Both the position numbers and the translations under genes were made by a program. The notes beneath the pieces were generated by a model. The model was not told the DNA's origin and did no database searches. It saw only the letters and a list, made by a program, of their open reading frames with translations. A DNA stretch of 64,000 bases, taken from NCBI GenBank assembly GCA_002897115.2, contig BCIH01000007.1:302726-366725 (forward strand), read 5' to 3'. The DNA comes from Prototheca cutis. Lineage: Eukaryota; Chlorophyta; Trebouxiophyceae; Chlorellales; Chlorellaceae. Of this stretch, positions 46,101 through 58,278 are shown in pieces; within the stretch, counting starts at the first letter, position 1, and each line of letters begins with the position of its first letter.

Positions 46101-47288
46101 CGGTAGCCCAGAGAAAAGTTGCTGCGCAGGCCGCCGGCGCCAACCCGGCAGAGGCGGTGCGCCGGCAGCGCGCGCAGCAGGACCACCACCGACCGGAGCA
46201 GGATGACTAGTCGCTTGTAGATGGCCGAGGCCGACAGGCGCTGCATGCTCGACCGTGACAACACCTCTGGCACGTCGGGCAGCAGCTGCCGGTGGTGGAA
46301 TGTCCATCGCTCCAGCACTGTTTCCACTGCACATGTTGATGTGTGCGGGGAGGGCATTCGNTGGGTCAGCTGTGCTCGTTGGGGAAGGGGAGAGGGNCGA
46401 CCAACCCCNGCGCAAGCAAAGGCCCCTCGGAAAGGGTCACTAACACGAAGCTGCCCCGCACCTGGCGCTGAGTCACCCGCCAACTGGGCCATCCGTGGCT
46501 CTTGCGACCCCCAGGGCCGCAAGAAAATCTGTGGCTCACAGGGAGAAAGAGTGGAGTGGGTGAGTAATGGTCCTTTGGCCCCAGGGCCGGTGCCGATTCC
46601 TCTGACCCCCCAACGCCTGCCCTATTCCAACCTGCAGGGCTATCATCACTTGCATTTTGCAGCTCAGACAAAAGCGTTGCAGGGAGAACCGGTCATGCGC
46701 CAGAGTGCTGCTCCCAAACACAGCCCTTCGTATACAACCCTCCATTCCAGGCCAACCGAGAACCGGCNGCTCCCTCACACCTCTACAACCAGTGGAAGTG
46801 TCGTGTCTTGTCGCCATTTGTTCAGTTCTCTGGAGGCTTCCTTCACTTCGTCCAGCTCCACATTGAACTGCGGACAGGTGGTTTGCCCGAGGGGGTTTGT
46901 CTCAGCAACCCTCGCTGTGGGGTCGCTCCGTTCTGGCAAAGGACCGGGAACCACGCGTGGAATGCCCGCACTCACCCACACGCGCTCCCTGGATTTCGTT
47001 CNCGGAGTCGACGTGTCCGCATGGTTGATTCGGGCGCTCAAAACAGCTTGCGCGCCCTTCACGTAGAGCTCTCCGATAACCTGCTCCAAAGTCGGAGCCG
47101 AGCTCCGCTCGGATCCCGCGAGGGACGCCAGCTTGCCTACATATGCACGTAATATAGTATCCAAAGTTCACTACGAAAACGTTAATAAAGCTGCAGTGGA
47201 AATTGCGGCTGGAACTTGAGTGCCAAGGGGAGGGCAAAAGTTCCAGTCCCCCCCAAACACCCTCGTGGATCACTTGCTCATCGCTCAT
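43118..47288 (-). CDS. ATG13: autophagy protein ATG13
   Basis: The exons are 47288-47261, 47136-46781 and 46528-43118, total 1,264 residues if the last is uninterrupted. The HORMA domain is split over them: a short start (MSDEQVIHEG), then LEQVIGELYVKGAQAVLSARI, FNVELDEV and WRQDTTLPLVVE, then IFLRPWG. It continues with VLERWTFHH, SASAIYKRLVILLRSVVVLLRALPAHRL and SNFSLGYRLHSG. Everything after about residue 320 is low-complexity S/G/A/P sequence ending in a short conserved-looking end (DPFVGAFM-type IVGAFMRLVSDVEPLGFASP, which in other Atg13 proteins closes the chain). ATG13 scaffolds the Atg1 kinase complex that starts autophagosome formation. A small extra intron around 46405-46330 is possible, because the residues there look unlike protein and hold three N calls; it would keep frame. 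More than a dozen N calls lie in the tail. Confidence 0.87.
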
Positions 47289-47545
47289 GCCAGGTGGCAA
47301 GGGCGCCCGCCCATTTATCCCAGGACTCGATTCAGTTGCAGATCCGCCAGCCAGGTCTGGCGCCCATCGCTCGCGAGGTTCCTGGCGGCATGGAGGAAAG
47401 AGTATTTCCTAAATGCCATAATACCCAAGCTTGTTCTGGACTGCGTTGAGCATATTTGGTTGGAGGCGCACCCCAGACAGAGTGCTGCCCCCGGCAGCTC
47501 GCCTTCAACGACGTTGCCTTTCCGGGAGGCGCCACACAGACCACG
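47289..47545. promoter_or_regulatory. divergent promoter region, ATG13 / NIPA-like
   Basis: 257 bp separate the two start codons. No other feature is seen. Confidence 0.55.
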
Positions 47546-50387
47546 ATGCCTTCGTGGGCGGTTGGCGCGGCAATCAATGTCATAGGTGGCATCATAACGA
47601 GCTTAGGCCTGGTNNGATTGGATATCAGCGGTCATGATGCCTTTGAGTTTGCATCGGGGAGGCTCCACTTCGTCATCTCCGGGACGGAGCACGGTACCGG
47701 GTCCGGTCCCCCACCTGCCAGTTGAGCACCAANCCCCTCTCCATGCCTCTCAGAACATTATTAAAAGGGGTCAAAACTACGCTGCTCTTCATGCCGAGAG
47801 CGTGCGGGCCGACCCTCCAAGGTACATGGCGGGTGCTGGCTTTTTTTGGGTGGCTTGGCTCCCCAACTGGGAAATACCGTCACGCATACGGCGACCCTCA
47901 AGACACGCCTGCCTTTGCAGGAGCTGGATCCGGTACCCCGGCCGCAAGGTCTGGTTGACGGGCATGGCCTTGAACTTGTCGGGTACCGTGCTGATCTTTG
48001 CCTCTTTTGCGTTTGCGGCGCAGAGCCTGCTGTCGGCGCTGGCTGTGGTGCCATTCATCGCCAACATCTTCTTCGCTCGCGTCATCAACGGCGAGCGTGC
48101 ACACGGCCGCCTGCTGTGCACAACGGCCGTCATCATCCTCGGCTGCATCCTGCTGGTCACCTTTGGCAACCACTCGTCAGATATCCTCACTGCCCACGAC
48201 CTCATCCAACTCTACAAAGCGTACGTCCGTTCTTGGTGCTGGAATGGTCGGGCATTGCATGGAGTTTCTGATGAATAATGAGCTCCAATCCCGGGTCTCG
48301 TCATCATCACAAAGTCTACCGCAATAAACCACACCATGCACCATATATGCAGGCCTCCCTATATCGGGTACCTAGTTGGCCTGCTGACGTTTGCAGCACT
48401 GATGTTCCTGCTGGACGTGTACGCCCAGCGCCGCTGCAGCCGGTGAGGCAGTTGGGTTGGGGTCCTGCTCAGGTGTGGGAAGAACAGGCATGCACACGAC
48501 CTAGAAACAAAGCCTCCCCCCATTTTTCATGGCACATAAAAGCAGGGGACCCAGTGCATGGCGCCGCTGGCTGCCTGTCACGTTTGCGACGTACGCCGCG
48601 GCGCTGGGGACGCAGGCCGTGGTGTTCAGCAAGGCTCTGGCGTCTTTGCTCCGTGCCACGCTGTCAGGCAATTCGCAGCTGGGTTGCTGGTACACATGGG
48701 TGGCATTGCTGCTGTTCATCCTGCTGGCGGCATTCTGGGTGAACCGCTTCAACGTGGGACTCGCACGCTTCCCCATCCTGATCATCATGCCCCTGCTCAT
48801 GAACCTCTGGGTCTTTTTCTCCATGCTCTCTGGCATGGTCTACTACCAAGAGTATGACACCTACACAGCGCTGTCAGGTGCCATGTTTGGTGCCGGCTCC
48901 GCCACGCTCCTCCTGGGCATTTATCTGCTGGCCACCTCTGACAAGGTGCGTTGATGGGTGGTGTGCAGTGGAGACTCTTTTTATCTTGTGCTCATTTTCT
49001 TTGGTACTGGGCAATGCAAGGACTGTCAATTGGGTCAGTTTGCTTGCGGAGATGTCTGCGCCACTACCAGCTCATCGGCTAGNCATTTGCATGAGGCCGA
49101 TCTCTTCCCCAAGCACAGCCCACAACTCCACTTTCCCGGGCCCCCCAAACATAACAAGCCCCACAGGCGGCTCTCTTGGGGCCGGGAACAGCCAGCACGG
49201 AGACAGCTACCATGCCTGAAACGGCGGCTCCTGAAGCGAAATCAAACGCTTCCCCGGCCAGCGCTGCGTTGGCGGCCAAGGCTGACCTAGCGCGCCTTTC
49301 TTCCGACCTGCACAGCATCGCAGGACTGTCGACGGCTTCAACGAGGTCTGGCAAGCCAGACACCATCCCTGCTCGCCATGTGGCAGCTGGACCGCACGGC
49401 AACAGCAGTGTTGTGGTCCTGCCTGACGGCGTGGATGCCAGGACGGTTCGGCATCGCAACCCCCTGTTTATCATGGGCGGCGCTTCCAGTAGCACTGGCG
49501 AGGACTCTGAACAGGAGCTTTCGTCCAGCGACGACGACGAGCGTGTGCCGCTCAGTGCCTCCGGCCACCGGCGCAGCGGCTGGCGGTCTCGGCCTGGCCC
49601 GATGAGCGATGTGGAGCAGGGGCGCGGGCCGGCACCAGGCCCCGAGTCGGCTTTGAAACCACCGCTCTCGAGCCCCCGTGGGGTGCCGGCTCCGCGCCAC
49701 ATCGTGGCCCTTCCCATTCTGGATGGGAGCTGGGGCCCGGCTGGGCGGCAGTTCACGCTACGTAGTCCCACTGTTCCTGTTCCGTCCCTCCTTGGTACGC
49801 CCAGTCACAGGTCGTGGACGGGGCTCGGCTCCCCTGCCGTGAGCCCTCCTGGTGAGCTGGCAGCAGCAAGTCCGCGGCCGCTGGACATCCACATGCGGCC
49901 GCGGGATCGGGAAAGCTCACCGGGTATCGGTGTCCGCTGCACGCCGCCGCCGCCCCTGGCAGTGCCCGTGCCCCGAACCATCACCGTTTCCCGGCCAGCA
50001 TCGGGTCCCGGCAGCGGAGGCTCCCCTGGCCCAGGCACCGGCGAGGCCCAACCCACGGGTGGCAGCTCAGTCTTCTCTCCAGTCGCAAGTGCCCTGGGGA
50101 CTTTTCTGTCCATTTTCTCGATGCCCGGCGCCATGCCAGACTGCCGCTTCCCGGAGGAACGTGTGTCGCCTGCAGAAGAGCCGGGTAGGACAACTGGCAG
50201 CGCGGGGCGGCCCCAGGTGCCTGGGTCGTCCCCCGGCCCCTCCGGCACTCAGTCCGACCACCTGGCCAGGGCACCAGGTACTGCATCCGAGCTGGACGAT
50301 GTTTTCGTGATTGGGAGTCTGCAGTCCGATGGCTCGATAGAGGAGGGGGCCCACAGCAGCAGGTGGCCTGCCGTCACGCACCCATGA
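47546..50387 (+). CDS. NIPA-like magnesium transporter with long cytoplasmic tail
   Basis: Six exons, 47546-47611, 47754-47821, 47921-48220, 48353-48442, 48546-48945 and 49167-50387, give 714 residues. Residues 1-308 contain about eight to nine hydrophobic spans typical of NIPA/DUF803 carriers: INVIGGIITSLGLN, VWLTGMALNLSGTVLIFASFAFA, SLLSALAVVPFIANIFFA, AVIILGCILLVTFGNH, YIGYLVGLLTFAALMFLLD, FATYAAALGTQAVVFSKA, WVALLLFILLAAFWV, ILIIMPLLMNLWVFFSML and LSGAMFGAGSATLLLGIYLLA. Between them lie the NIPA-like 'QSLLSALAVVPF' and 'GTQAVVFSKAL' motifs. The final exon adds 407 residues of low-complexity S/P/G sequence with an acidic SSDDDE cluster, much longer than the tails of plant NIPA proteins. 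The phase-0 join AALLGPG after DK supports the tail, but cDNA proof is needed. Magnesium as substrate is a family inference. Confidence 0.82.
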
Positions 50388-51116
50388 CGTCTGGCGGCCG
50401 TCCTCCTGCCCTTTCTTCTATGCATTCAACGAAGGGCAGAGAGAGGGAGCATTGCCATCCCACGGCCCCCAGGCCCGCACATGCACTCTCGCAGCCTGAC
50501 TCCCTTGCCTGGCAAGAGGGGCTTCAGCCTAGCTTGAGCTCCCAAGCATAACAGTGGGGCTGTCCCAGCAAAAACCCAAACCGATTGAGCTGAATGAAGG
50601 GCCCATTTCAAGGTCGACCTCTTGATGCACCCTCTTGTCTTGGCTGCCGCATTGACAGCGCCGTTGAATTCTTCCTTTATATTCCCTGAGGACCAAGCCG
50701 CTGGCCCCCAATTTTCTGTTCCCGTCCACAGCTTGGCCTCCCTCTGTTGGTTTCATCACCCGTTCTAGCTCAGGCCACGACTCCTCCTCTTGCGCCTGAT
50801 TGAGAAGACAACGTCTCTGTGTCCTTGTTCCTCCCCGTGACCCTAGTCAGCCGTGCTTCTGTTTCTCGGCTAGGTAGGTAGATTTTCCTTCTGATGCTTG
50901 GGCTAGGGAGGATCCACCCGAGTACACCAGACTCGTCCCTGGCACCTCTGAAAAGTATGTTCCTCGCTGCACTGCTGAAAATTGCCATGTAATTATGACT
51001 ATTCCCTGTGACAGGAGCCGTCTCAGTCAGACAAGCATGGGATGAAGTTGCTCATTCCGGTGCCACGACTGGGACAGATATCACAACAGGGGAGAGGCTC
51101 GTGAAAGACACCGCTC
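50388..51116. other. convergent intergenic region
   Basis: About 730 bp between the transporter stop and the stop of the minus-strand coiled-coil gene. Lower GC; nothing recognised. Confidence 0.45.
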
Positions 51117-53607
51117 TCAGCGCCAGCCAGACTTGGCTCCCTTCTTCAGAACGCCCGCGTTTCGAGGGGGCAGGCCTGCGCCTGTCGTCCCTGGTGCTGC
51201 GGGGATGCCTGTCCCCGTAATGGCCACTGCCAGACTGGCCTGCAGAATCGCAAGCTCGGCCTTGCCCTGCTTGAGCACCGATTCCAGCCCGACCGTTGCG
51301 GCCTTGAGCGCTGCAAGCTGCGACTCCGCCGCGGCCATCCTCTCTGCCAATGCTGTCACACGCTCCGAAGCTCTGGGTGATTGCGTCGATGCGCAGTGGG
51401 GTAAGGTGGAAAAATAGAATGGTCTGATGATGAATGGTGTTGTGGTGCCCTGACGGACGTGAAGAGTTTTATGTACACACGCTTGACAGGGAACGCCCTC
51501 CAGATCCAGCAAAATTGATGAATTTCCCCTCGAACAGTGCATCACCCCCCCTCTACACACACATAACAGTTAATGCCCATCGCACTTGAGGGAATGTTGA
51601 GTCAGCGCGGCGGCCGCGGCCGCGGCATCCCGCCTGCCGGCCGCTTGCGACTCGGCCGTCGCGGCTTCTGCTGCTGCGAGCCGTTGCTCCAGTGCCGCAA
51701 TCGTGGCCTGGGCGGCCTCCAATCGCTGCTGGGCAGTTGTTCCCGGTGTGTGCGGCACTGCGCTCGGCGTGGCACCGCTCAGGCGCGATGGCGTGGCCGG
51801 GGCCGAGCCCCTGCCGGCGCCTGTGACACTGGCGCTAGAGACCTTGCCCTTTGCGCCAGGCGTGGCCGGTGGTGCCGGTGTCGCGCCAGCTGTCGCCGCA
51901 GCCGCCGCAGCTGCAGCGGCATGGTCGGCTCTCCTCGTGGGGGTCAGGGCTTTGACGAGGCCCGAGAAGCTGCTGCGTCGAGAATGGGAAACGGCCGATA
52001 CCCGGAGCGCCTTGAGTCCCTCGGTGAGATCGTTGAACGTCGACAGTCGCCGCGCGCGGCCTGGAGTCGAAGCCTGCATTGCCTTGGCCTCGTCCGCTGC
52101 GGCCAGAGCCTCGGCGCCGGCGACGAAACCCGCCTCCGCCGCCGGCCTGTCCAGGCTGCAAGACTGCAAGGGAGGACCCAGGATGTGGGCACCGTCCACG
52201 GCAGGCCCTGCCGGCACATACTGTTTCGTGCCAGCCGGTTTAAGTTCGTCGCTTGTTCCCGCTGCCGCCTCATCGTTCTCGTCGCCACCGGCCATCACCA
52301 TGAGCCTCTCATAGTACGACTGGAATCGTGGTGTGATTGCGGTTGCGGTTGAGCGAGGGTCTCAGAGATGATGATTGTCTTGCAAACACAATGGTACATG
52401 CCCGGCATAACATGCAGGAAGCGGCTTTGCATGGGTGGGACCCTGAGAATTCCCCAACAACAACAACAATAATAATAACCACCTCCTCCTTGTCACCACC
52501 TCCATTGCCAATGATCACACACCTTGCCGTTCCAGGAAGCAACCAGCTGTTGACGGAGGGACATTGACGGGCCCAGAGAGGGCTCCTCACGTTCGTCCCC
52601 GACCAGCGAGTCTAGCGCGGCACAGAGTTCACCCGTCACAGCCTCCATGCTCCGGGCCACGGCCGGCACGGCTCCAGCGCCATCTGAGCCCTTGTTGTGA
52701 GCATCACCAGCAGCAGGCTCCCCCGCACCACCCACGCTCCTGCCTGCGGCGCGGTGAGCTTTGGAGATCCAAGACTGCCGGCGTGCGGCGCGGCGCCGGG
52801 CTTCCTGCACCTGTGCCAGCGGGCTCCCAGCGGGAACATCCAGGTTGTAGTCGGCCAGCTTCCTGTCGAGTTCCGTGTCGTCCCCGGTGAACCAGTCGCC
52901 AAAGCGGTCAATCGCCACGCGCGTGGACTTGCGCCGTGCACGCTGCGGCCGCCGCTTCGCCTGGGGCTGGGTCGTCGTCGAGGACGATGCAAAGTCCGTG
53001 GCGGAGCCCCCCGCATTCCGCAGCGGGGAGGCAGGAGGACTAGACGGCAGGCTGACGGAGCCAGAGGGCAGGTGTGCGGCGGCGTGGGGACGATCGATGC
53101 CCGCTCGTGTCATGCTACCGCCACCGGATTCGGCACACAGCGCTGCCAGGCGCCGTGCCGTGCGCTCAAGGCTGGCATCGCTAGCCGTACGAGGGGAGAA
53201 CACGGGATTCTCTTGCAGGTGCTCTGCTGGAGCTTCGCTTGGGGCCGTGCTCCTGAGCTTGGGCACGCTGACCCGCTTGCGGAGCAGGTCATGTCCACCT
53301 GTTTCCTCAAAGGAGGGGGTGAACGGATGTTATAAGCTGGAGATCCTGCTCGTGGAGACAGTCGGGGTGTGGTGGAGAACCCGCCCCTCCCCTGCTAGGG
53401 TGCCTTTGCAGGTCGACAGGGTTCTTGCCACCAGCACGAACGCCGAACTGGAAGCGCAGCACAGGGCCGCGCCCCCCGAGCATGACGAAACGCACGTCGA
53501 CACAGGATGGTACATGCGGCGCGCGAGTACTTGCCTATCGGCTTCATGTTAAGGATGTCCTTAAGGGCCGAGGCGCTGCNCTGTGCAGGCGCATCTGAGC
53601 CCGCCAT
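51117..53607 (-). CDS. coiled-coil protein of unknown function
   Basis: Four exons, 53607-53535, 53298-52523, 52319-51586 and 51372-51117, join in phase to 612 residues. The protein starts MAGSDAPAQ and has a short conserved-looking SASALKDILNMKPIGG and HDLLRKRVSVPKLRS. A Ser/Pro/Ala-rich region contains basic KRRPQRARRKS and FGDWFTGDDTELDRKLADYNLDVP. A second disordered region has RRLSTFNDLTEGLKALRVS. The C-terminal third is two coiled-coil segments (RLEAAQATIAALEQRLAAAEA, then ERVTALAERMAAAESQLAALKAA) joined across the last intron. I do not recognise a family. The many RRxS and SP sites suggest phosphorylation. The first intron probably uses a GC donor (ATAG|GCAAGT); a weaker in-phase GT lies 21 bases downstream. 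Confidence 0.75.
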
Positions 53608-54031
53608 TATCCTCCAGTCCTGGCCCCAAGCCCCGCCAAGGAATGCTGGAAATATCGACTCACAGAGCTGAATCCTGAGATCGAACGCTGGCGCGCGCTG
53701 GGTCGTCCCTCGTTTCAAAACGCCTGCCGGCGCAGGTGAAGCTGATGATGGACCGATCGCTTCTCTTTCGAAAAATCGACCTTCCGGCGGGAGGGGATGG
53801 AGTCCGGTTTGTCGCCGGAACTCCTCGTCCCTTCGCTGTCACCGTCCAACGACCTCCATCCAAGAGTCATAGGAACATATGGTGCAAATCCCTTGTAGAA
53901 TATACTGGAATGCTTGCATGATCGCACCGATCGCAGTGATGCAACGCGTCTGACCAGGATACCCTGACCGGCAGGAGTGATCCTTTCATGCAGGAAATGC
54001 ATGACCATCGTGCCTGCCCACGTTGCTTCCA
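53608..54031. promoter_or_regulatory. divergent promoter region, coiled-coil gene / GT32
   Basis: 424 bp between divergent start codons. No other gene seen. Confidence 0.5.
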
Positions 54032-55446
54032 ATGAATACGAATAGGCCAGTATGCACTGTGCTCAGAGCAACATGGCTCCTGGGCTTCAGCGCGCTCCTG
54101 GCGGTCTTGTGCCTGGTGGGCGCCGGGGGCTTCCTGGGCATGATGGCCGAGGCCCCCCCCCGATTTGGCGGGGCCAGCCCCCCGCCTGAGCCTCCTTGCA
54201 CCGTGTTCTCGGGATCATCTTCCACAAGGGCTGCAGAATGGCTGTCCACCAAGCTGGCTGGGACCTGCCACACAGCGTCAGCTGGCGGGAACCTACCCAC
54301 ACCCGGTGGCATCCCGCCCATCTTGCACCACATCTATTTCCCCAACCAGGCCGCCTTCCTCCGGCGTGCGAGCAGCCCCGGCAGTGCCACTAACCCAGCT
54401 TGGGCGGAGAGTTGCCGCCGGCTGCACCCGGCCTGGCACCACGTGTTCTGGGATTGGCCGCTGGCAGAAGCCTTTGTTCGCGAGGTGGGGCGGTTGCCCT
54501 GCAAAACGGGCGAGTAGGGCCAAAGGGGTATTGGGAGTGAACTTGGGCGGCAGACCTCCATCTATGGACATCCTTTCTCACACCCACACCCACGCGCACA
54601 ATAACCTTGCAGTTTTGGCCAGACTTTTGGGACACCTTTCGGTCATACGATCACCCCGTGAAGCAGGCCGATGCGCTGAGACCACTCATTCTGCACACCC
54701 TTGGCGGCGTGTACCTGGACATGGACGTGGAGTGCTTTTTGCCCATGGACGGCATGCTATCCGGCGCGGATGTTGTACTGCAGGGTAGTGGTAATGACGA
54801 GCCTCTGACAAACGGTATCATGGCCAGTGCACCGGGCATTCCGCTGTGGCTGGATGTCGTGCACCAGCTCGGAGCCTGGGCCGACCGCACCGACCTCGAC
54901 ATCAACGAGCAGACGGGTGCGTTGACGAGTTGGGGGGGGAGGGGGATGGGGACACTAGGGTGTAGGGGGGACGAGGGCCTTTGGCAGGTGGGTTGTGTTG
55001 TGGTTGGACAAGGGGAATGGGTCTTTGGAATTCCATGCCCATGCACAGACACCTCCACTCCCCGACCTTGCACTGCTGTTCCAGGGCCATCGACGGTGAT
55101 TGCCGTCATGCGGCAGGCGCTCAACCTGTCGGCGGATGCGGGCGGTGATCGGTACGAGGGTCTGCACGTCCTCCACCCCAGTGATGCACAGCTGTCCGAG
55201 TACCGCGTGCGGGTGTGGCCTCTGGGCCAGTTTTTCACGCCGTGCCTGTGGAACGCGCGGCGGTGCCACCGCGCGCTGGTGGCTGCTCGCGCGGCGGGGG
55301 CCGTACCCTTTGACATCGTAGGGTACCACCGCTTCTCTGCCAGCTGGCACAGCCGGGGCCGCAACCGCTACGGCATTCTCACGGTCCAGGACGCGGTGTG
55401 GGCCATGAGTGGCGCTGGCCTAGGGTTTGGAAACTTTGATGGTTAG
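54032..55446 (+). CDS. Golgi-type glycosyltransferase, GT32/OCH1-like
   Basis: Three exons, 54032-54484, 54613-54916 and 55085-55446, give 372 residues. A short cytosolic start precedes one membrane anchor at about residues 15-38 (LLGFSALLAVLCLVGAGGFLGM), giving the type II layout of Golgi transferases. The catalytic domain begins with IPPILHHIYFP and WAESCRRLHPAWHHVFWDW. The DXD metal/nucleotide-sugar motif is D187-M-D189 in GGVYLDMDVECF, preceded by VKQADALRPLILHTLGG, the family's 'a..sD..Ry..Ly..GG'. Downstream NGIMASAPGIPLW and GPSTVIAVMRQAL are also typical. GT32 members include alpha-1,6-mannosyltransferase OCH1 and inositol-phosphoceramide mannosyltransferases; the specific donor and acceptor cannot be told. 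The chain ends GLGFGNFDG. Confidence 0.88.
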
Positions 55447-55763
55447 CAGAGGAGGGACCACGCCGTCGTCGACTGGCCGGCCCGGGCTGCTCTGCTGGCA
55501 AGATCCACCCTGGCCAAAATGGACCGTCGGCAACTGCTCTGAAGCCGCTTGCTGCACAGGCTTGTCCTATGCCAGGGCTCACCTGTACAGTTTCTCACCC
55601 CTTTCTTTCTCTCACTCGCTCCCGTGATCGCATGCCCATCCTCCGTGCCTTGCAGACATCGTGCTCCCCCTCTCTAGGATTAAGGCCCCCCTTGATTAGC
55701 GTGCCGCATTACACGGCGCATTTATCCCACCGCCCAGTGCAGCAGAGCAGCTCTCAGGCCCTC
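55447..55763. other. convergent intergenic region, GT32 / rhomboid
   Basis: 317 bp, both 3' ends; no other feature. Confidence 0.45.
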
Positions 55764-56933
55764 TCACCGCTCGCCGGACGGTAGGCGTGCCAGAATGAGA
55801 ACTATGGTCAGTCCGACCATGGCGCCGGCCAGGTGAGCCACGTGGCCCACCCGCATGCCACCCAGCGCCACCGCCCGCTGCCCTGCGGCCGCCATTTGCA
55901 CCTCCTGTGGACAGCGTTTTCTGATTGTTCGATGAGATGCTGTAATACTGGGTTTGGATTGTGTGATTCTCGCTGACGCCTCCCTTCTTGACTTCCAAAC
56001 CCCACCGACCTGCATCAGCTGCTTGCCAACAAAGCTTCCCAACACCAGGGCTTCCATGGCATGCCGCGGCGTGGGCCGGAGCCGCGTCAGCGCCGCCACA
56101 GCAAACAATCCGAAAACGGCTGCCGAGGCTCCGAGCGTCACGGTGGGCGAGCGTGGTGCGAAATAGTAGGAAGCCAGGCAGCCGCCGATGCCACACAGCA
56201 GATAGGTCGCCCAGACGCCAAATGCACCCTCCTCTTCCTCCACTGCGGGCATTTGACAGGGGATGGAGTGCTGAGCGTGCATAAGGAAGGATGTGTGTGC
56301 GTGTGTGTGTGTTGGGGGGGGGGTCCTGCAGTGCTAGGNCATCAGCCATGCCGTCACCTCACCGATGCGCCCAAAGATGAGCAGCGAAAAGGCGTTGCTG
56401 CTCAGGTGTTCCCAGTTGACGTGGCAGAAGGTGGCCGTCACAAACTGCCACCAGCGGGGGGCGAGGTGGTACAGGGGCAGGGCCGCCAGTGCTGGGTGAC
56501 CTTGCAGCAGCCGAGCCGCGGCATAGACTCCAAAGTTTAAGAGCAGTAGTGAAAAGACGCCGTAGCCCAGGCCATGTCGCGAGCCAGTGAGGCCCTGCTG
56601 ATTTGCTGGCGGCTGCCGTCCGATGGCAGCGGCGGCCTTGTGTGTCCCCCCAGCCTGCCTACTCAGGCCCAGGGAGGAGACGTCCACATTGTATTTTTTG
56701 AGAATGTCATCGCTTCCCCCAGTCACATGGCAGCGCAGCCTGGGCCTCGGAGAAGCTGTGGTTCTGGGAGGGTGGGTGGTGAAGGGGTGCCACCTTGGCA
56801 CCAGGTAAGGGCCCAGGCCCGCTCGCCTTGAGGGCCCGGTGGATGCACCAGACAGCATTGATCGAGCTGTGACCATTCTCGAGTAAACTAATGAAATATG
56901 CAAACTCAACCGCCATGTTCGTGAAGCTGCCAT
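55764..56933 (-). CDS. rhomboid intramembrane serine protease, plastid type
   Basis: Three exons, 56933-56363, 56242-56010 and 55904-55764, give 314 residues. The first 100 or so residues are rich in R, S and T and low in acid, consistent with an organelle transit peptide. The membrane core shows GVFSLLLLNFGVYAAARLL, the loop motif WWQFVTATFCHVNWEHLSSN, FGRIVEEEEGAFGVWATYLLCG, the catalytic serine S230 in TLGASAAVFGLFA and the catalytic histidine H292 in VGHVAHLAGAMVG. Both catalytic residues are present. The GASA in place of GASG is a mild change. The layout, especially VEEEEG after the first spans, matches plant plastid rhomboids such as RBL10/RBL11. The phase-1 donor ATCG|GTGAGG was chosen because it restores the VEEEEG motif. 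Confidence 0.88.
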
Positions 56934-57203
56934 TTCTCAGTGAGACATCCATGTGTACCGGAACTCGTGCTCCCGAGATCCAGCCCGAACCACATGGGTG
57001 GTGAGGAAAAATAGNGCCTCCAAAACCTCTGTGCTGGGTGGTTCGCTGATCAGCACTCAGAATTCAGGATACAAATCTTGCTGTCTGATAGATAGAGATC
57101 GGGTCCAATGCTGGAGATGCTGCCTTGAAAACGAGCGTGGCAGACCGCCCACCTCGTCTGGCGACAGGAAGCCCATCCGGGGGGGTGGAGGAGCCCGACG
57201 GCC
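56934..57203. promoter_or_regulatory. divergent promoter region, rhomboid / COP9 subunit 7
   Basis: 270 bp between divergent start codons, with one N. No other feature. Confidence 0.5.
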
Positions 57204-57718
57204 ATGGAGCTTCAACCAGCGCCACAGGGCCGGGAAAATACAATAATGGAGACCCCTTTTGATACGAGACGAGCGATGTACGAGAGGAGGGCAAAGCTGC
57301 TCAGCGGCGCCGAGCTTGCGGAAGTGATCTCNTCCGCCACCGTGGACCCACGCATGATCCATTTCGCGGAGCTGCTGGCTCTGCCGGGTGTGCAGGAGGT
57401 AAGATGACGTGTTTGCCTGGTGCACATGTATTTGGGAGCGTGTGTCCCTGTGGGATTGTTGCTTTCATAAGCATGCCCGGCCATGCTTCTGCCCACTGCC
57501 CGGCATGCTCTCCCAAACAAACCCCTCGCAGCTTGTGAACACACCGCATGCTGGAGCGGTGGATCTCTTGCAACTATTTGCCTATGGTATATGGGCAGAC
57601 TATGCCGGTGAGTTTGCTGGGTATGGTGGGCAGGCATTGGGCACCTGTCTCTGTATGGGTGGGTGCTCGCGCGCGTGTGTGTGTGTGTGTGTGTGTGTGG
57701 TGGTGGTGGTGGTGGTGG

Positions 57719-57749
<31 letters not shown>

Positions 57750-58184
57750 GATTTCAACACAGTCATGCCCGTCCCGCTTGTGATTCCCACTGAAATGCTG
57801 CAGGTGGGTCCACGGGTGCGCAGCTGTCTGGCCCGCAAGAGCGAAAACTCAAAGCACTCACCATAATGTCATTGGCAGCGTCAAAACGGGTACGGGCGGA
57901 ATGTGATGAGTGGATTTGCGTGTAGGTAGCAGTAAGTATGGGTTNNCCTTTCCGCATTTCAAACAGATGAAGCTCCTCTCGATGAGGACGGAGTGCAATG
58001 AATAACGGCCCATCCTTGTCCAATCTCATGACCTACAGCGCATACGGTTTGAGGAGCTGGTGTCCGCGACGGGTTCGTCCAGCATTCAGGAGATGGAACG
58101 CATCGTGGTTTCCGACTGCCTGGGGGTGGGCCTTGTTATTGGCCGGTTGGACCATGCCAGCTCCTGCCTTCTAGTAGAGAACTG

Positions 58185-58278
<94 letters not shown>

